Assembly (NCBI GenBank): GCA_964200185.2
Contig: CAXNAD020000152.1
Coordinates: forward strand, 1-27,111
From: Choristocarpus tenellus KU-1152
Lineage: Eukaryota; Phaeophyceae
Direction: 5' to 3'
DNA: 27,111 bases
Below the pieces are notes generated by a model. It was not told where the DNA came from, searched no databases, and worked only from the letters and a program-made list of their open reading frames with translations. Positions 10,633-21,745 of the stretch are shown here, piece after piece. Both the position numbers and the translations under genes were made by a program. The number at the start of each line of letters is the position of its first letter. Position 1 is the first letter of the stretch.

Positions 10633-13600
10633 TGACCTAGCGTAGGGGGAACAGAGAGGGGGGCTTTCAATGGGGGATTGGTGGTTGTTGTTGTTCAAGG
10701 TTCTGGTTTGCCACAAGGGCGAGGGGGGGATGTACTGTGAAAGGTGTGCGTGTCCACAAATTTTCGCTCTCTGCATTTGTTCCAGGTATATTGCCCATAT
10801 GAAAAGGGGAGAGTAAGGGGGGAGGGTGCGCCTTGATAGAATGTCTATCTGCTAATCCGAAGTAGATGCTTTCGCATTCACTAGTAGAAGCAATAATGTC
10901 AGTACTGAACAATTTTTGTAAGCGCTTCGACACAATGTGGATGGGGGGATGTGGGTTCATGACAAGCACCACACGAACGGCTACGGTGGCTACGAAATAA
11001 ATTGGGTCATTTTGGTAGGGCGAGCTGCAGGCTAATCTGGGGGATACACGATTTCTGTCAAATAAGAAAGGGAAGTCAATAGGATGGTGTGATGTTGAAG
11101 TTGTTGACGCAAGCTCTGGGTTAAATGCAGTTAGCATTTTCTTGCATAGTCATACCATACCGCTGACTAAACCCTAACCCTATCAATTTCCCTCCTCAGT
11201 GGGTCACATTCCAGTCGTTTCATGTCAGTAGGGACAGGTTGCGTAGTGACAAACTCGACTCAACACTCAAAGAAGGGGTTTGAGGGTTCGATGTGCCAAC
11301 ATTTTTCTGGTGAACTTGAGTTACGGTGTGGCTTCACCTGTACTTTACTACTTGTAAGCATTCTAACAGCGAATATAGAACATTGATCTTGATTTCTCCT
11401 CACCCCAATGGGAAAAAAAGTCATTGCTAACTACTGAGTAACTCTGGACGATATGAAGTTGCTCCAAGAACGGGAGGACCACAGTTTTGGGCACTTTCAG
11501 CCATGAATGACATTGCAGCACTTCAGGTGCAAATGTGACTATATTCCATTTGCAAGTCTCACCATAGTTAGGATTGCCTTATCGACTAGTAGCAAGCATA
11601 GATAGGCATGCAAAGCTGCTGAGCGTGGCAGCTACAGTAAACCATATTGTGCGGATCTTGTTTTTGATGGCGACCAAAGTCTACCATCCATGCACGTAGA
11701 GTTCTTCTCCTTTATTGTAATTGTTTCTTATTAGATTCCTCAGGTACGGGAAAGAGACCTATACAGCGTAACGTCTTTGTGAGAGGAGTGTGTGCACATC
11801 GAACATGCAAATTATCCATCGTAAAAAAATCGGCATCCAGTGGGTGGATAATAGATGGTCGACAGTCAGCATCATGCTTGACAGTCTCTGCAACCTGCTG
11901 CAGTGTATGTAGTCATTTGTCAAATAAAAAAAATGAATGCACCACCAACAGTCCAATCGCCTTGCTTTGGATAATAAAAAGAAATCGACACCAAATAGCA
12001 ATTACTTGAAAGTCTGCTGTAAGCCCTGTTTTCCTACTCCTTAAATTGCGGCAAAGTGTAAAGATTAAACTATTTACTCAAACACTGCTTCCATTACCAC
12101 TAGCACACTCAGTCACTAAAAACAAAAAAGTGCAGTAGAGGGAAAGATGGGCACCACTTAACATACAATTGTAGCAAAATTATATTAATTTTCCATGCTG
12201 GTATTATCTTTCCTCAACTTGTACCCCACATCTCCTACTCAATAACTTTACCATTTGTGCTTCAAAAGTGCAAACTACTCTCAGACATTCATATAACTCT
12301 CTCCCTAGTGATAGACTGCCTCTACCAAGAAGGGAGTCCAGATGGTTCTCATGAGCATACGGGTGCTGGGCCAAACCCTCAGTACAGCTGTGAGGCCATC
12401 CAAGGCCTTCTTCCGCCCCCCCTAAAGCACAGGCACACACACACAGACACAAAACTCCAAATACAACAGCATATGAACCACCTGTATGGCAGGGTTTCAC
12501 AAAGGGAGAACCTTTGACAGGGGGTTGCAGCATGACGGTGGCCATATTCAACACAAAAACTGTCAGGCAACAACTATTTCCACAAGAAGTTCACAACAAG
12601 CAGGGGACCTATAACCCTCTCTGACATACAACTCACTGCCAACCAAGGAGGAAAATGCACACTACTGTGGGAATCAGCGTAAATTTGATATTATTAAACA
12701 CACCGACCCCCAGACATTCCACTCGCATGAAGCGCAGGGGAGGGGCCGCAACACCACACCATCAATATCTGACCTGAATGCTTCCACTCAGGTTGAACAA
12801 TCTTCAACCTTGCCCATCTATTGCACCCTTCAAGACACAAAACACAAAAATTCCGAAAACACGCACTGGAACACAACAAATTCATATGTAGGGTAAAAAC
12901 ACTCAAGGCACATGCAATTCAACTGCCGAAGCAAGAAACCCAAACACATCTCATTTGCCCCTTCCAACCCCAGGAACATACAACAAGCATGGTGGACTCA
13001 TCATTGGCCCAGAAAAAAAAAATTGCACACCAAGGGGTCTGGAAAAGTGTACTATGCAACATCCCCACTGTCGTATTTCCAACAAAACTCTCGGAACATT
13101 TTTACTCACACCTCGAGAGCCAAAAGATCTTCACAGCCAATCTCCAGAAATGACACCCCCACTCTTAACCTCAAAATGAGTTGCACACGTAGACCACCTG
13201 AAATCCCTGTCCAATATCTGTAAGCGGCCTCCCCTGTGCTCTATTTTCTACAACAGGAAATAAGAGTATCTCTTAGACAATTCATAAAAAGGCGTATATT
13301 GGCTTGTCACGTCTATCCAAAGCACTAGGGACCAGCAGCAATGTAGCTCCTTCTCGTTACATTCTCAATCTCATCGTATTCAATCCCCAACAACTAATAG
13401 TGGTTGTTTTTGTCCAATCACTTTGTGAGTAATAAAAAATACTATAAAAGAAAAACCTGTTCCTGCATCAACGGAGGGATGAATCATCTCTTGTCTCCTT
13501 GAGGTAGTTCCTAGTGATACCCCCAAGGGTCAAGTATCATAAAGATGCACCTCTCAACCCTTAGGCCGCTTACACCGACCTCAGGACCTTACAGGCAGGA

Positions 13601-13982
13601 TAGGACATATGAGTCAACACACCCAGTGATACCACTCACTGCACCAGCAGAGTAGTAGCATTTCAAGTGTAGGCTAGGTTCTTTGCGGTGGACTCAGGAT
13701 AACATAGCAGTCATACAACACCCCACTTCTACAGTAAGTCACCTCAACGGATGTAGGGACATTATGTTTGGATTTAGAATCACTAGTACATCTTCTGCCC
13801 AACATCACGCAGACGTCTTGCAATCTCTCATAGGCAAAAGAGCCTGTTGTCTGAGAGAGGCAGTTGATCGGACAGCTACTACAAAGGTTGATAGAGTTGA
13901 AACACAACTTGCCCCCAGCTTCCCTTGCCATGTTGTCATGTTTGTTCAGAGTACGGTGGAGCTCAGGTGGTGCCCAGATCCT
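10633..13982. other. Gene-free interval between convergent PH/ear and SFT2 genes
   Basis: About 3.3 kb between two convergent stop codons. It holds a possible poly(A) signal AATAAA for the upstream gene at 10996-11001, a short CA-rich run near 12430-12450, and an A-rich stretch near 12800-13150 whose open frames look like composition effects. No recognisable protein or RNA gene is seen. Confidence 0.55.
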
Positions 13983-14762
13983 TCAGCACTCTCCAGACCT
14001 CAGCCTTTCCAAGCAGCTTAAGCATCCCTGGTGAGCAAAAGGAATATATGATAGGGAGTACCACACCATGGACACAAACTGCACCACCACTAGAATGAAA
14101 AGCACAATTCCCTGGAATGGAAAAGATTTGGTGCACGCCACAGCTATTGTCATGACCAGAGTGGAGAGGTAAATAACAGTTGCAGCAATGCGTGTCGGGG
14201 CAAACATCTTCTTTATCTGTGCCCACGGGCCTGAAAGGAAGAAGGAACTGCAGATGCTTACTACATTTCCGGCAGAGTAGAAGACTACAAAGGGCTCAGG
14301 GTTTCCCATTAGCAGCTTGACGATCCTGAGAAAGCATGGGATTGGCGAGCAAGAGTAGTCAGATCAGGCAGGGGGCGAGGGGTAGACCATGAATTTGGCA
14401 CTGTCATGGATGTGTGTATGTTACATCATCAATCACACATTTTGCTTGATTGACCATGTGGAAGGGAGCAGGGGGTCTTATGGTAGTGAATGATAAACAG
14501 AATAAGCCAGGTTGGTGTGTGCAAGGACCCTAAGGTCAAAGAATGCGATTTTGTTCGTGGAGGGGAGTGGGGAAGAGAGCACTCACCGGAAAGTAGAGCC
14601 GAATGTGAGGAGGAAACCGATGGTGAGACAGAAGCCGAAGCCCGCGATTCGCTGTTTCAGTGTCATTGAAGGGCAGACGCCGCAAACAGCCTCTTCCATT
14701 TCCTGCATTGCAGTCTTCTCTTCTGGTTCTTGCCCCAGCAGACGCCGAGAGCTTTCCTTCAT
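13983..14762 (-). CDS. SFT2-family vesicle transport membrane protein (SFT2D-like)
   Basis: Four-helix membrane protein of the Sft2/Got1 class, which in yeast and animals acts in fusion of endosome-derived vesicles with the late Golgi. Two exons on the minus strand, 14762-14587 and 14325-13983, join in phase 2 across a 261-bp intron (donor tccg|gtgagt, acceptor tttctcag|gatcg) to give 172 residues, normal for the family. ATG 14762 follows an in-frame TGA at 14816-14814. Family marks: an N-terminal acidic tail, then CPSMTLKQR before helix 1 (FGFCLTIGFLLTFGSTF), GNPEPFVVFYSAGN at the start of helix 2, FFLSGPWAQIKKMFAPTR in the loop, helix 3 (ATVIYLSTLVMTIAVACT), and WYSLSYIPFA closing helix 4. 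The C-terminal tail ends in CLERLRSGEC. Met at 14708 or 14699 could also start. Confidence 0.92.
14326..14586 (-). other. Intron of the SFT2 gene (phase 2)
   Basis: On the minus strand it begins gtgagt and ends gctttctcag. Splicing restores the conserved run FGSTFR-IVKLLMGNPEPF, which strongly supports both boundaries. Confidence 0.88.
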
Positions 14763-16956
14763 TGACTTTGTGAGACAAAGAGAAGTGAGAAGGGGCCAAC
14801 AGGGCGAAGCTAGTCAAGATAGAAGGCATCACCATCCTATTGGCATTGCTCTCGCTCCGAGAACGAGGCAACTTTACACATAGTTTCGGTATCATTTTCT
14901 AGAAAGGATGAAATCGTGATAGGTGAAGACAAAACCGTTACGACACATTGTCGTTGCGGGTATATGTAATGAACAAGCGACTAAATCAACAACGTAACAT
15001 GTTGTATGCTTGTCATATCCTTGTGGAAACTCACATCAAGTCAATGCACCATGATCAGAGGTGACAGGGCGGTTGGTTGTGATCAATCTCTACATTGGCT
15101 ATTTTTCGTCCACCAATATACAAGTAGCAAGAAGGGAAGAATTACCGACCTTGTTCAACACATCATTGCAAACACAACAGAAATGCTGACCATGACTAAC
15201 AGACACCGACGAGTACAATAAAGTACGAAAATCGGCGATAACAACCACCGTCGAACTTAAAGGTGAGAAAAACAAGCACCTACTGGGCACAACGTAGTTA
15301 GAATGTCGTCAAAAGGCGAGATCAGAGACGTGGTTCGCAAATCACGGTACAGTAAGTAGTATCACCACCCGTCCTCACCTCAAACCATTCGCCTGACATC
15401 GACATTGCGTCTTCCACTCGAATCCACAGTCTTCTTACAGATTAGGAAACATAAAATGTAGTATCCCTCGCACACCTAGAGAACAGGGAACAACGGTGGA
15501 GTTGTAAATTGAAAGTGATATCTGCTTGGAACGAAAGGGTTTGTTTACACCTTGGAAAGCGTTTGCACGAGTGTTAAGAGGTGTAAGTGGATTGGTATTG
15601 TAGTGGAAAAAAGTTGGAAGGAGGATGTTCCCTGCATGAATTCCACAGGTTTGAACCCACATCAACCCCAGACTTCTTTCTGTAGGCATTTGGTTTCGAC
15701 TATCCAATTCCGCGTACCAAGCAACGGAATGTACTACTGTGCCTAGCCCGTTCTATCCTATGTGTTGGTATGGAACAAGAATGCTGGACCAGAATCGAGG
15801 TACGAACGTGGATTGTTTGAGGGTGCTCGGGTACAAGAATCGAGGGAGGAGGTAAACTGGTAAGTGATGCGAGATTAATGAACTCAATTTGCGAGAAGCA
15901 GGGCATGAACGGAGGCAGTACAGTTAGTCATAGTGTAACAGTCAGTATAAGGAGTCGTGTAAAAGTGTGCCCTTGGCTCTGACCACGACTCAGGATAGTT
16001 GCCAGGCTAAAGATCAAGACAACAAGGCCGCGGACCACTCGCGGCATACGTGAAAATATGAAGGAGAGAGGCGAGGGTTGGAGAATGAAGGTGTGGGGGA
16101 GAGACTCAGTCAATCATAGTAGTGGCTTTAGAGTTCACTGGTACGCATCGATTGATCGCACATAAATTCGATGTATGCGATACAATGGTGGTCAAAACAT
16201 TTTGTGAATATTGTTATGGAGCAAGAAGCAACATATGCCATACGTGTTAGGTCAAAGACAGCACAATAATGAGATGGAACCCACAATACCACGGGCAACA
16301 AGATATCCAAAACACTGCAGTATGATTTCCTTTGAAGGTAGATATGTGGCACTTCTTCATGTGTGCTCACTTCATTCACAAACAAATCGTCGATATGTAT
16401 AGCCTCGACCTGTGGTGTAGAGCTAAGCTATATTGGAGGCATAGCAGCAGTGTACACATTGTAATTACGAGCTTTGATGGGGCAGTGTAGTATACCTAGT
16501 AGTCAAATAGTGATAGATTGTGGAGAGATATCTTTTGCATTTACAAGCGTTACTTTTACAGAGGTCCTTATGATATTGAATTGACTTTTCCCCTGACACA
16601 TCTACAAAATGTTAAAGGGCATAATAATATAGGAGTATATGTTGCAGAGTAGTACAACGACAGAATATTATTCTAACCCACACAACAAAACTTCACTGTC
16701 AAGTTTGGGTTTGATGGTATTGACCCCTGTATTTAAGTACACTCTTGTTTGCAGGGCCAGCTGCACACATACGTGAGGGATGGCGTTCTGCCAAACTGTT
16801 GATATTTGGAGGGGAGTGTGCAAAATAGGACAATAGTAAGGTGTACCCTGTTTAGTGTATGTGAGATTATGACATTTGATTGATTCATGTGATACGACTA
16901 ATCAGATAGTACATCTGGATTATGTATGGGGATTATTTATGGGTTTGGTTCTGCAT
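14763..16956. other. Gene-free interval upstream of SFT2
   Basis: About 2.2 kb, AT-leaning, containing the presumed SFT2 promoter and 5' leader. Short open frames have no family resemblance. A string near 16815-16835 (ggggagtgtgcaaaatagg) resembles the polypurine/LTR junction at 18351-18370 and may be copia debris. Confidence 0.5.
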
Positions 16957-17569
16957 TTAACTACTCCGACATAACCAATGACTTATGTATGAAGCACAAA
17001 AAATGATAAAACAAGTAATAAGAAGACACCACACAAGGTCACTCTTCTTTTCAACCATCTCATCATGTTCACCAATAATGGGGAATTGTGCGAGGCTCCA
17101 CACCTTCTTTCCTTTGCTACTGATCAAATAGCAATACCTTCCGAGCTTAATTGCACGGGTTAGGAGTGTCGACAGCATGAAGAACGACATGAAGAAGTTG
17201 CCTATCTGGACTGGAGCACCAGCACGGTCAGTGGAGACCTGGACAAATGGAGATAATCTGTGGTGGGTTGCGCTGATGGAAAGGGCCTGTAAGACATTTG
17301 CAGCGAAAATACATCGTCCTGAACTCACGGAGACACCATACGAACAGGAACAAACATTGCACTATAACTATGAAAAAAGAGTCAATGGAGGATGCACAGA
17401 GGACGAGATCCCTGTGCAGCTGAACGGAGGACTAGAGGGGAAAGGAGCAGCTACATCTGAGGTGCTTGCTGTGATGGCACACCTCCACAACCCCCCACTT
17501 GCCCGTAAGAGGCTAGAGTTAGGCCTCCAACTGCTGAGGGAGAAGGAGCCAAGCAACCAACCCTGGTAG
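16957..17569. other. Ambiguous open region, unrecognised on both strands
   Basis: Two overlapping frames are longer than expected here. The minus frame 17328-16957 (123 codons) encodes two hydrophobic stretches (IGNFFMSFFMLSTLL and LVWCLLITCFIIFCASYI) and could be the last exon of an unrecognised membrane protein. The plus frame 17177-17569 (130 codons) is hydrophilic and ends in LARKRLELGLQLLREKE; it lies just upstream of copia debris and might be element-derived. I recognise neither. Only one, if any, is likely to be coding. Confidence 0.25.
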
Positions 17570-17631
17570 GTTAAGGCATTGCTCTTTCCAAGGTGGTTGC
17601 CACAATGGCAGACCTTGATTATTCTTGCAGG

Positions 17632-17850
17632 GAAGTTTATTGGCAAAGGACTGCCTGCACAAGACTTGTAAGTCTGGGGAGAAAGTACTACCTACTCCAG
17701 ACCATCAAGAACCATCTTCTATATCAGGGGCAACCTGGTGACGCAGGTTATCAGCAAAGGGCTGCCTGCACAACACTGAAAATCTGGGGAGTATGTACAA
17801 TCTACTCAAAACCATCTAGACCATATTCTCTATCAGAGGCACTCGCGGGG
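17632..17850 (+). repeat. Diverged tandem duplication, about 111-bp period
   Basis: Two imperfect direct copies: ggcaaaggactgcctgcaca near 17642 and cagcaaagggctgcctgcac near 17752, followed in both by (a/g)tctgggga, a 'ctactc' block, accatc and tctatcag. The second copy runs into the copia-like RT start at about 17838. Period taken from the ctgcctgca positions (17651 and 17762). Confidence 0.7.
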
Positions 17851-18360
17851 CCTGATGCACAAGAATGGCACACGGTGATGGAGAAGATGAAGGGAACATT
17901 CATAGAGGAAGAAGTTTTGACATGAGGAAGGAAACCTGACAAGACTAAGTCCGAATTTAAGATAAAGCCAACAGCCGAGGGGACCATTGAATAGTTCAAG
18001 GCCAGGTTGGTGGCACAGGACTTCACTCAACGAGAGGGTATAAAAAAATCCAAATATAATGGGCATCAAGCCTGGGGGAGTGAGTGCTATGTTCACCAAG
18101 AAAAGAGCAGAGAGGAGGCGGTTAAGTTTCACTGTCATACATCAAGCTGAAATGCACCAGGGAGTATGTCAGCAAATATTTTTTTACAGTAAAGTATATA
18201 CCCACATCACTACAACTTGCAGACATCTTGACAAACAAACAAAAAAGATACGAAAGAAACAGGTAAAAGTCTTCGTAGACACTGTGTTGACCAGATGAAT
18301 GTTGTGTGCTAGAGTTGAAGCAATCTGTGTTCTTTTACTTCCGCTCTCATGGGGGGAGTG
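17838..18360 (+). pseudogene. Decayed Ty1/copia pol: RT N-terminus and RNase H tail with polypurine tract
   Basis: Reads EALAGPDAQEW, then after a stop and frame change FKIKPTAEGTIE, another stop, then FKARLVAQDFTQREG: the standard opening of copia reverse transcriptase. The central RT is missing. At about 18138-18290 a further frame gives LKCTREYVSKY and KYIPTSLQLADILT, the end of copia RNase H. A polypurine tract (atggggggagtg, about 18349-18360) follows, with a possible 3' LTR start tgcagaataag. It carries at least one frameshift, one internal stop and a large internal deletion, so it is non-functional. Confidence 0.8.
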
Positions 18361-18496
18361 TGCAGAATAAGATACAAATCAAGGTAATATGTAACCGAAA
18401 GCATTTGGGACTATTCAGTCCAGTGGTGGGATTTGACATTTTATTCGGGCAGTCCTGGCTACAGCAGCCAACAGAAACTAAGTCATCAACTCCCTA

Positions 18497-18757
18497 GACT
18501 TTACTCAAGCCTACCTGAATTCACCTCTCCCTGAGGATGTATGGCTATAACTGCCCAACGGATCCATCGTGAAAGCTGCCAGGGCCATCCATGGGCTTTA
18601 GCAATCAGTGATGAAGTCTTGCAGGGAGCTCAAGGGGTCAATATTAGATGAGGTGTGGGTTATCAGCGACTTCGGTGCCTGCCTATATGTGAAGAGGGGC
18701 GAGGATGGTCGGATCACTGTCCTCTTCCACTATGTGGATCATGCTCTTACCTTCCAA
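18497..18757 (+). pseudogene. Decayed Ty1/copia reverse transcriptase, central fragment
   Basis: One frame reads DFTQAYLNSPLPEDVWL, stop, LPNGSIVKAARAIHGL, stop, then SDFGACLYVKRGEDGRI and FHYVDH. These match the copia RT sequence around the catalytic aspartates: the first (D of DFTQAYLN) is kept, while the second motif, normally YVDD, is YVDH. Two in-frame stops and the changed catalytic residue make it dead. It lies after the RNase H tail at 17838-18360, so it is out of element order and comes from another copy or a rearrangement. Confidence 0.82.
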
Positions 18758-19085
18758 GGTTAATTGCACAGGGAGTATTGTTCAGTGGTTCGGCTCCTCC
18801 TGTGACTGCCTTCTGGTTCTTGATGCTAATTGAGATAACTTTCCGTTAAAATTAAGGTATAAAAATTGAAAACTTTCAAAAAACTCGATTGAACTATTGG
18901 AGTGTGATGGTGACGAGGCCGAACAACATGTCGATCTTGAAATGTCATGTCATACCACCTGGCAGAAAATGGGTCCCTGACTGGAATGGGGACCCCCTAC
19001 AGACACGAATTTTTTACTCATACCACCTCTTTTCAGTGCTCTTTCGCCATCTCCAGAAGAGGCATAATCTCTTGTAGAAGTATCT

Positions 19086-19281
19086 GAGCCAAAGTATCTT
19101 AGAGGGTAGAGCCGCGTCCATTTGGGGGTCACAATCCAATGTTGTTTTCATAACGTGCACATTTTACCTACTCCGAAATATTTTGGAGTAGGAAAATGTC
19201 AGAAAAAAACCCTTTGGAAGTCAATCCCCAAACGGACAAACAGGGCAAAACTCGTACCCTAACCCTAACATACTTTCACTC
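19086..19281 (-). mobile_element. Small terminal-inverted-repeat element, family A copy 3 (inverted), with 4-bp target duplication
   Basis: Left end gagccaaagtatcttagagg; the right end inverted reads gagtgaaagtatg. It is flanked on both sides by atct (19082-19085 and 19282-19285), a likely target-site duplication. Its right third (ggacaaacagggcaaaactc) is the reverse complement of the left part of the 20368-20620 copy. It holds a central palindrome (cctactccgaaa/attttggagtagg, 19169-19194). The accctaaccctaac string lies where the sister copy has accctctaaaatac, so it is element sequence rather than a telomere relic. Confidence 0.7.
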
Positions 19282-19435
19282 ATCTGAGGTGGACTATGAC
19301 TTTCTTTTCTTTGGAAGGACTGAAAATATACTGTGGATTATATATGTATGTATGTGACTATGATTGGTTAAATGCCAAAGGCGAAGGTTGCTTCAGTCAT
19401 CATGACAATTTCAGTGATCATTTTCTTCTTCTATT

Positions 19436-19611
19436 GGCTCAAAGTATCTAGGGTGTGTTTGTGACAGCTGTCTATTCGGGGCCCATTTTTCCATGTCGCG
19501 ATTTTTGGGTGATTTGGCTGCATGCATCGGATGGATGATATACATTCAATTCTCCTGGTCAGGGTCCGAATGGACACCCTGATGTAGACTCCCCCCCCCA
19601 TACTTTGAGCC
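19436..19611 (+). mobile_element. Small terminal-inverted-repeat element, family B copy 1
   Basis: Ends ggctcaaagtatctagggt and, inverted at the right, ggctcaaagtatgggg. About 176 bp and non-coding. It shares a perfect 25-nt block (19482-19506) with the reverse complement of 21678-21702 in copy 2, plus the block around 'ggtccgaatggacaccctg'. The outer ends closely resemble family A ends. Confidence 0.7.
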
Positions 19612-20019
19612 ATTACTATACACCGCCTCCTCTTTCTACACTATATGGTCATAGCAATTCTTGAGATATCGCTGAAGGAGAGAAGGTACGTATAAAATAC
19701 AACAGCAACCAACACAATACCTGTGAGTTGTGAGTATCGGCACCTTGTGGTGAGAAAGGCACTAGCTTGTGGGATATATGGTGCGTCTTAGAGAAAAAAT
19801 ATATGTAACTGAACAATCGAACCTTTTCAGTTATGATCTGGGTTATTCTCAATATATTGAGCTGAAGTAAATTGAACTGTTGCAGTACACAATACTTCTT
19901 CTGGTACATGTGCCCCTCAAATGCCCCAAATATAGACCCCCCTCACCGACATGTTCTATGTTAAAAGTGTAGCAGAGTGAGGCCGTCCAAGAAGATCATG
20001 AGGGCACATGCACACTCAC

Positions 20020-20085
20020 TACAACGACCACCACTACCACCACTACTAATAATAATACTTTGACTACGTCAACTACTACTGCCTT
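20020..20085 (+). repeat. Imperfect triplet-rich run (ACC/ACT/AAT)
   Basis: Successive cca/cta/ata triplets (accaccactaccaccactac, then taataataat, then actactactgcc). Low-complexity microsatellite-like sequence with no coding context. Confidence 0.6.
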
Positions 20086-20367
20086 CTGACTGTTGCTTAT
20101 CTCATTTTTAGTCTATTTCCTTTGAGTTCATTATTATTTTATTGTGTCCACGTTCCATCTGTGTGATATGTGATGACTGGCGTTTGGGTTAGATGGACCG
20201 ATTGTGACGTTGAACTTTCTTCTCCCCTTTCTCCCGAAAGAACTGGTGGTGTTGGCGAAATTGTTGATGTTGTCCTGTCCCAGCTGTAAGGTGCTAGAGC
20301 ATATGTATTGTCGTCTACGTTTTCTCCACTACTCTTATTAGCTATAGAGTTTTTTCTTTCTTTTTCC

Positions 20368-20620
20368 GAGTGAAAGTATTTTAGAGGGTACGAGTTTTGC
20401 CCTGTTTGTCCATTTGGGACTTGGCTTCCCATGCTTATTTTTATGACACTTTTCTACTCCAAATTTTTCGGAGTAGGTAAAATGTGTATGTGACGAAAAG
20501 GTGTGTCCGGAACAAGGATATTGACACTTCCTAACACGATAGCCAAAATTACATCAAATTGAAACAATAGATTTTGACCTCCAAATGGACATGGCTCTAC
20601 CCTCTAAGATACTTTGGCTC
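20368..20620 (+). mobile_element. Small terminal-inverted-repeat element, family A copy 2
   Basis: Left end gagtgaaagtattttagagg; the right end inverted reads gagccaaagtatcttagagg. About 253 bp and non-coding, with a central hairpin (ctactccaaatttttcggag, 20456-20475). It is the longest and best preserved family A copy here. Flanking tetranucleotides (ttcc, tctg) do not match, so no target duplication is evident. Confidence 0.7.
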
Positions 20621-20766
20621 TCTGTATTTTTTATTTCATTTCTGTAGTATTTTGTATTATTTCTCTCCAGTACTTCGTTCATGTTTTCGTTTTTCCTCTA
20701 CGTTACGAGGATAGATCGGGACCATTTTCTTTCCATACACTAGATGAAATCACAATTCAGCAAAAG

Positions 20767-20966
20767 AACAGCCGATTTCAAAAATTGAGGATGGATTTTT
20801 TCATTGAGGATGGGCTTGACCCTAAATTGACTGGGATAAAGTGTCGATATGTTTTTTTTTTTAATTACAATACAAAAATATATATATCGACACTTTATCC
20901 CTGTCAATTTTGGGTCAAGTCCATCCTCAATGAAAATGTCCATCCTCAATTTTGAAATCGGCTGTT
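20767..20966. mobile_element. Near-perfect hairpin element (84-bp arms, 33-bp loop)
   Basis: Left arm 20767-20850 and right arm 20884-20966 are reverse complements with few mismatches (outer ends aacagccgatttca and tgaaatcggctgtt; inner ends gtgtcgatat and atatcgacac). The loop is T/A-rich. A 4-bp aaag occurs immediately outside each end (20763-20766, 20967-20970), a possible target duplication. Each arm holds two copies of ttgaggatgg. Open frames across it are by-products of the palindrome. Confidence 0.75.
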
Positions 20967-21565
20967 AAAGGCTCTCTCTGTAATTGCACAAAATAGCATA
21001 TTTTTGCCCTTTCTTGGGATCCTTAAAATGCATCCCTGCCTACCTCTCCGCTGGTTTGACTCACGATCAAGGCATTTGATGAGGGGTACCTGATGGAGGA
21101 GTAAGACCAACCATTATTTGCAAGGTTTCGGATTATTTGAAATGGCATGATGAGTGAAATTCTATCGAAGGAGTGGAGAGCCAAGCTTGATAATCAGATC
21201 ATTATCAGAATTTGGTGAGAATTTGCTAACATGTGGGGAGGGAGCTACCCTCTAAACTACAAAAAAAAGAAGAAGTAGGGAGGTCTTGTCTTGCTTGAAG
21301 AATGTGTACAGCGGGTATTTCTGTTTGTCTTTCAACTATCATCATGGTCTTAAAGAGCCCAGCATCCAGCATATCCGCTAATCTCTTCCTGTCTCAAAAA
21401 TCAGTTTGACAACATACATCATTAAGTATTCTGTTGTGATATCTTCTTCAACCTTTAACCTTCAACCTCTCCACAATCAATCTTGGTAGTATCACAGAGG
21501 TTGTTCCCTCCATAAATCTCGCGAGTTCAACCCTGCTCACACGAGGGTTCTTTTAATGGAAATGT

Positions 21566-21745
21566 GGGTCAAAGCATCTGGAGGCGGGGGGGGGATCTAC
21601 ACCAGGGTGTCCATTCGGACCCTGACCCAGTGAAGTGAACTTACATTGTCCATTCGACGTGTGCAACCAAAGCACACAAAAATCGCGACATGGAAAAATG
21701 GGTTCCAAATGGACATCCGGTACCCCCTCCCAGATACTCTGAGCC
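21566..21745 (-). mobile_element. Small terminal-inverted-repeat element, family B copy 2 (inverted)
   Basis: Ends gggtcaaagcatctggaggc and, inverted at the right, ggctcagagtatctgggagg. About 180 bp. It is the inverted counterpart of 19436-19611, with a perfect 25-nt shared block at 21678-21702 and a shared block around ggtgtccattcggaccctg. Confidence 0.7.

Noticed and set aside
11165-11183. Short ctaaaccctaacccta, interstitial telomere candidate
   Set aside because: Only about two units, embedded in a pyrimidine tract ending in cctcag. Too short to distinguish from chance or a splice acceptor.
12821-13223. Three overlapping plus-strand frames of 74-110 codons
   Set aside because: A- and C-rich composition with few TAA/TAG/TGA; no family pattern, and all three frames are open together.
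13219-13574. Perfect 12-nt inverted repeat tgtaagcggcct / aggccgcttaca about 330 bp apart
   Set aside because: No extension of the arms, no target duplication and no second copy in the window; could be chance.
14536-14895. 119-codon minus-strand frame over the SFT2 first exon
   Set aside because: It is the wrong frame; the adjacent frame gives the conserved SFT2 first helix and splices correctly.
19255-19270. Telomere-like accctaaccctaac
   Set aside because: The sister element copy has accctctaaaatac at the same position, so this is variation within the family A terminal repeat, not a telomere relic.
20614-20955. Open frames on both strands
   Set aside because: They are produced by the palindrome at 20767-20966: the two frames encode nearly the same peptide because the arms are mirror copies.
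21515-21550. gagttcaaccct resembling a tRNA B box
   Set aside because: No T-stem pairing, A box or acceptor stem can be formed around it.
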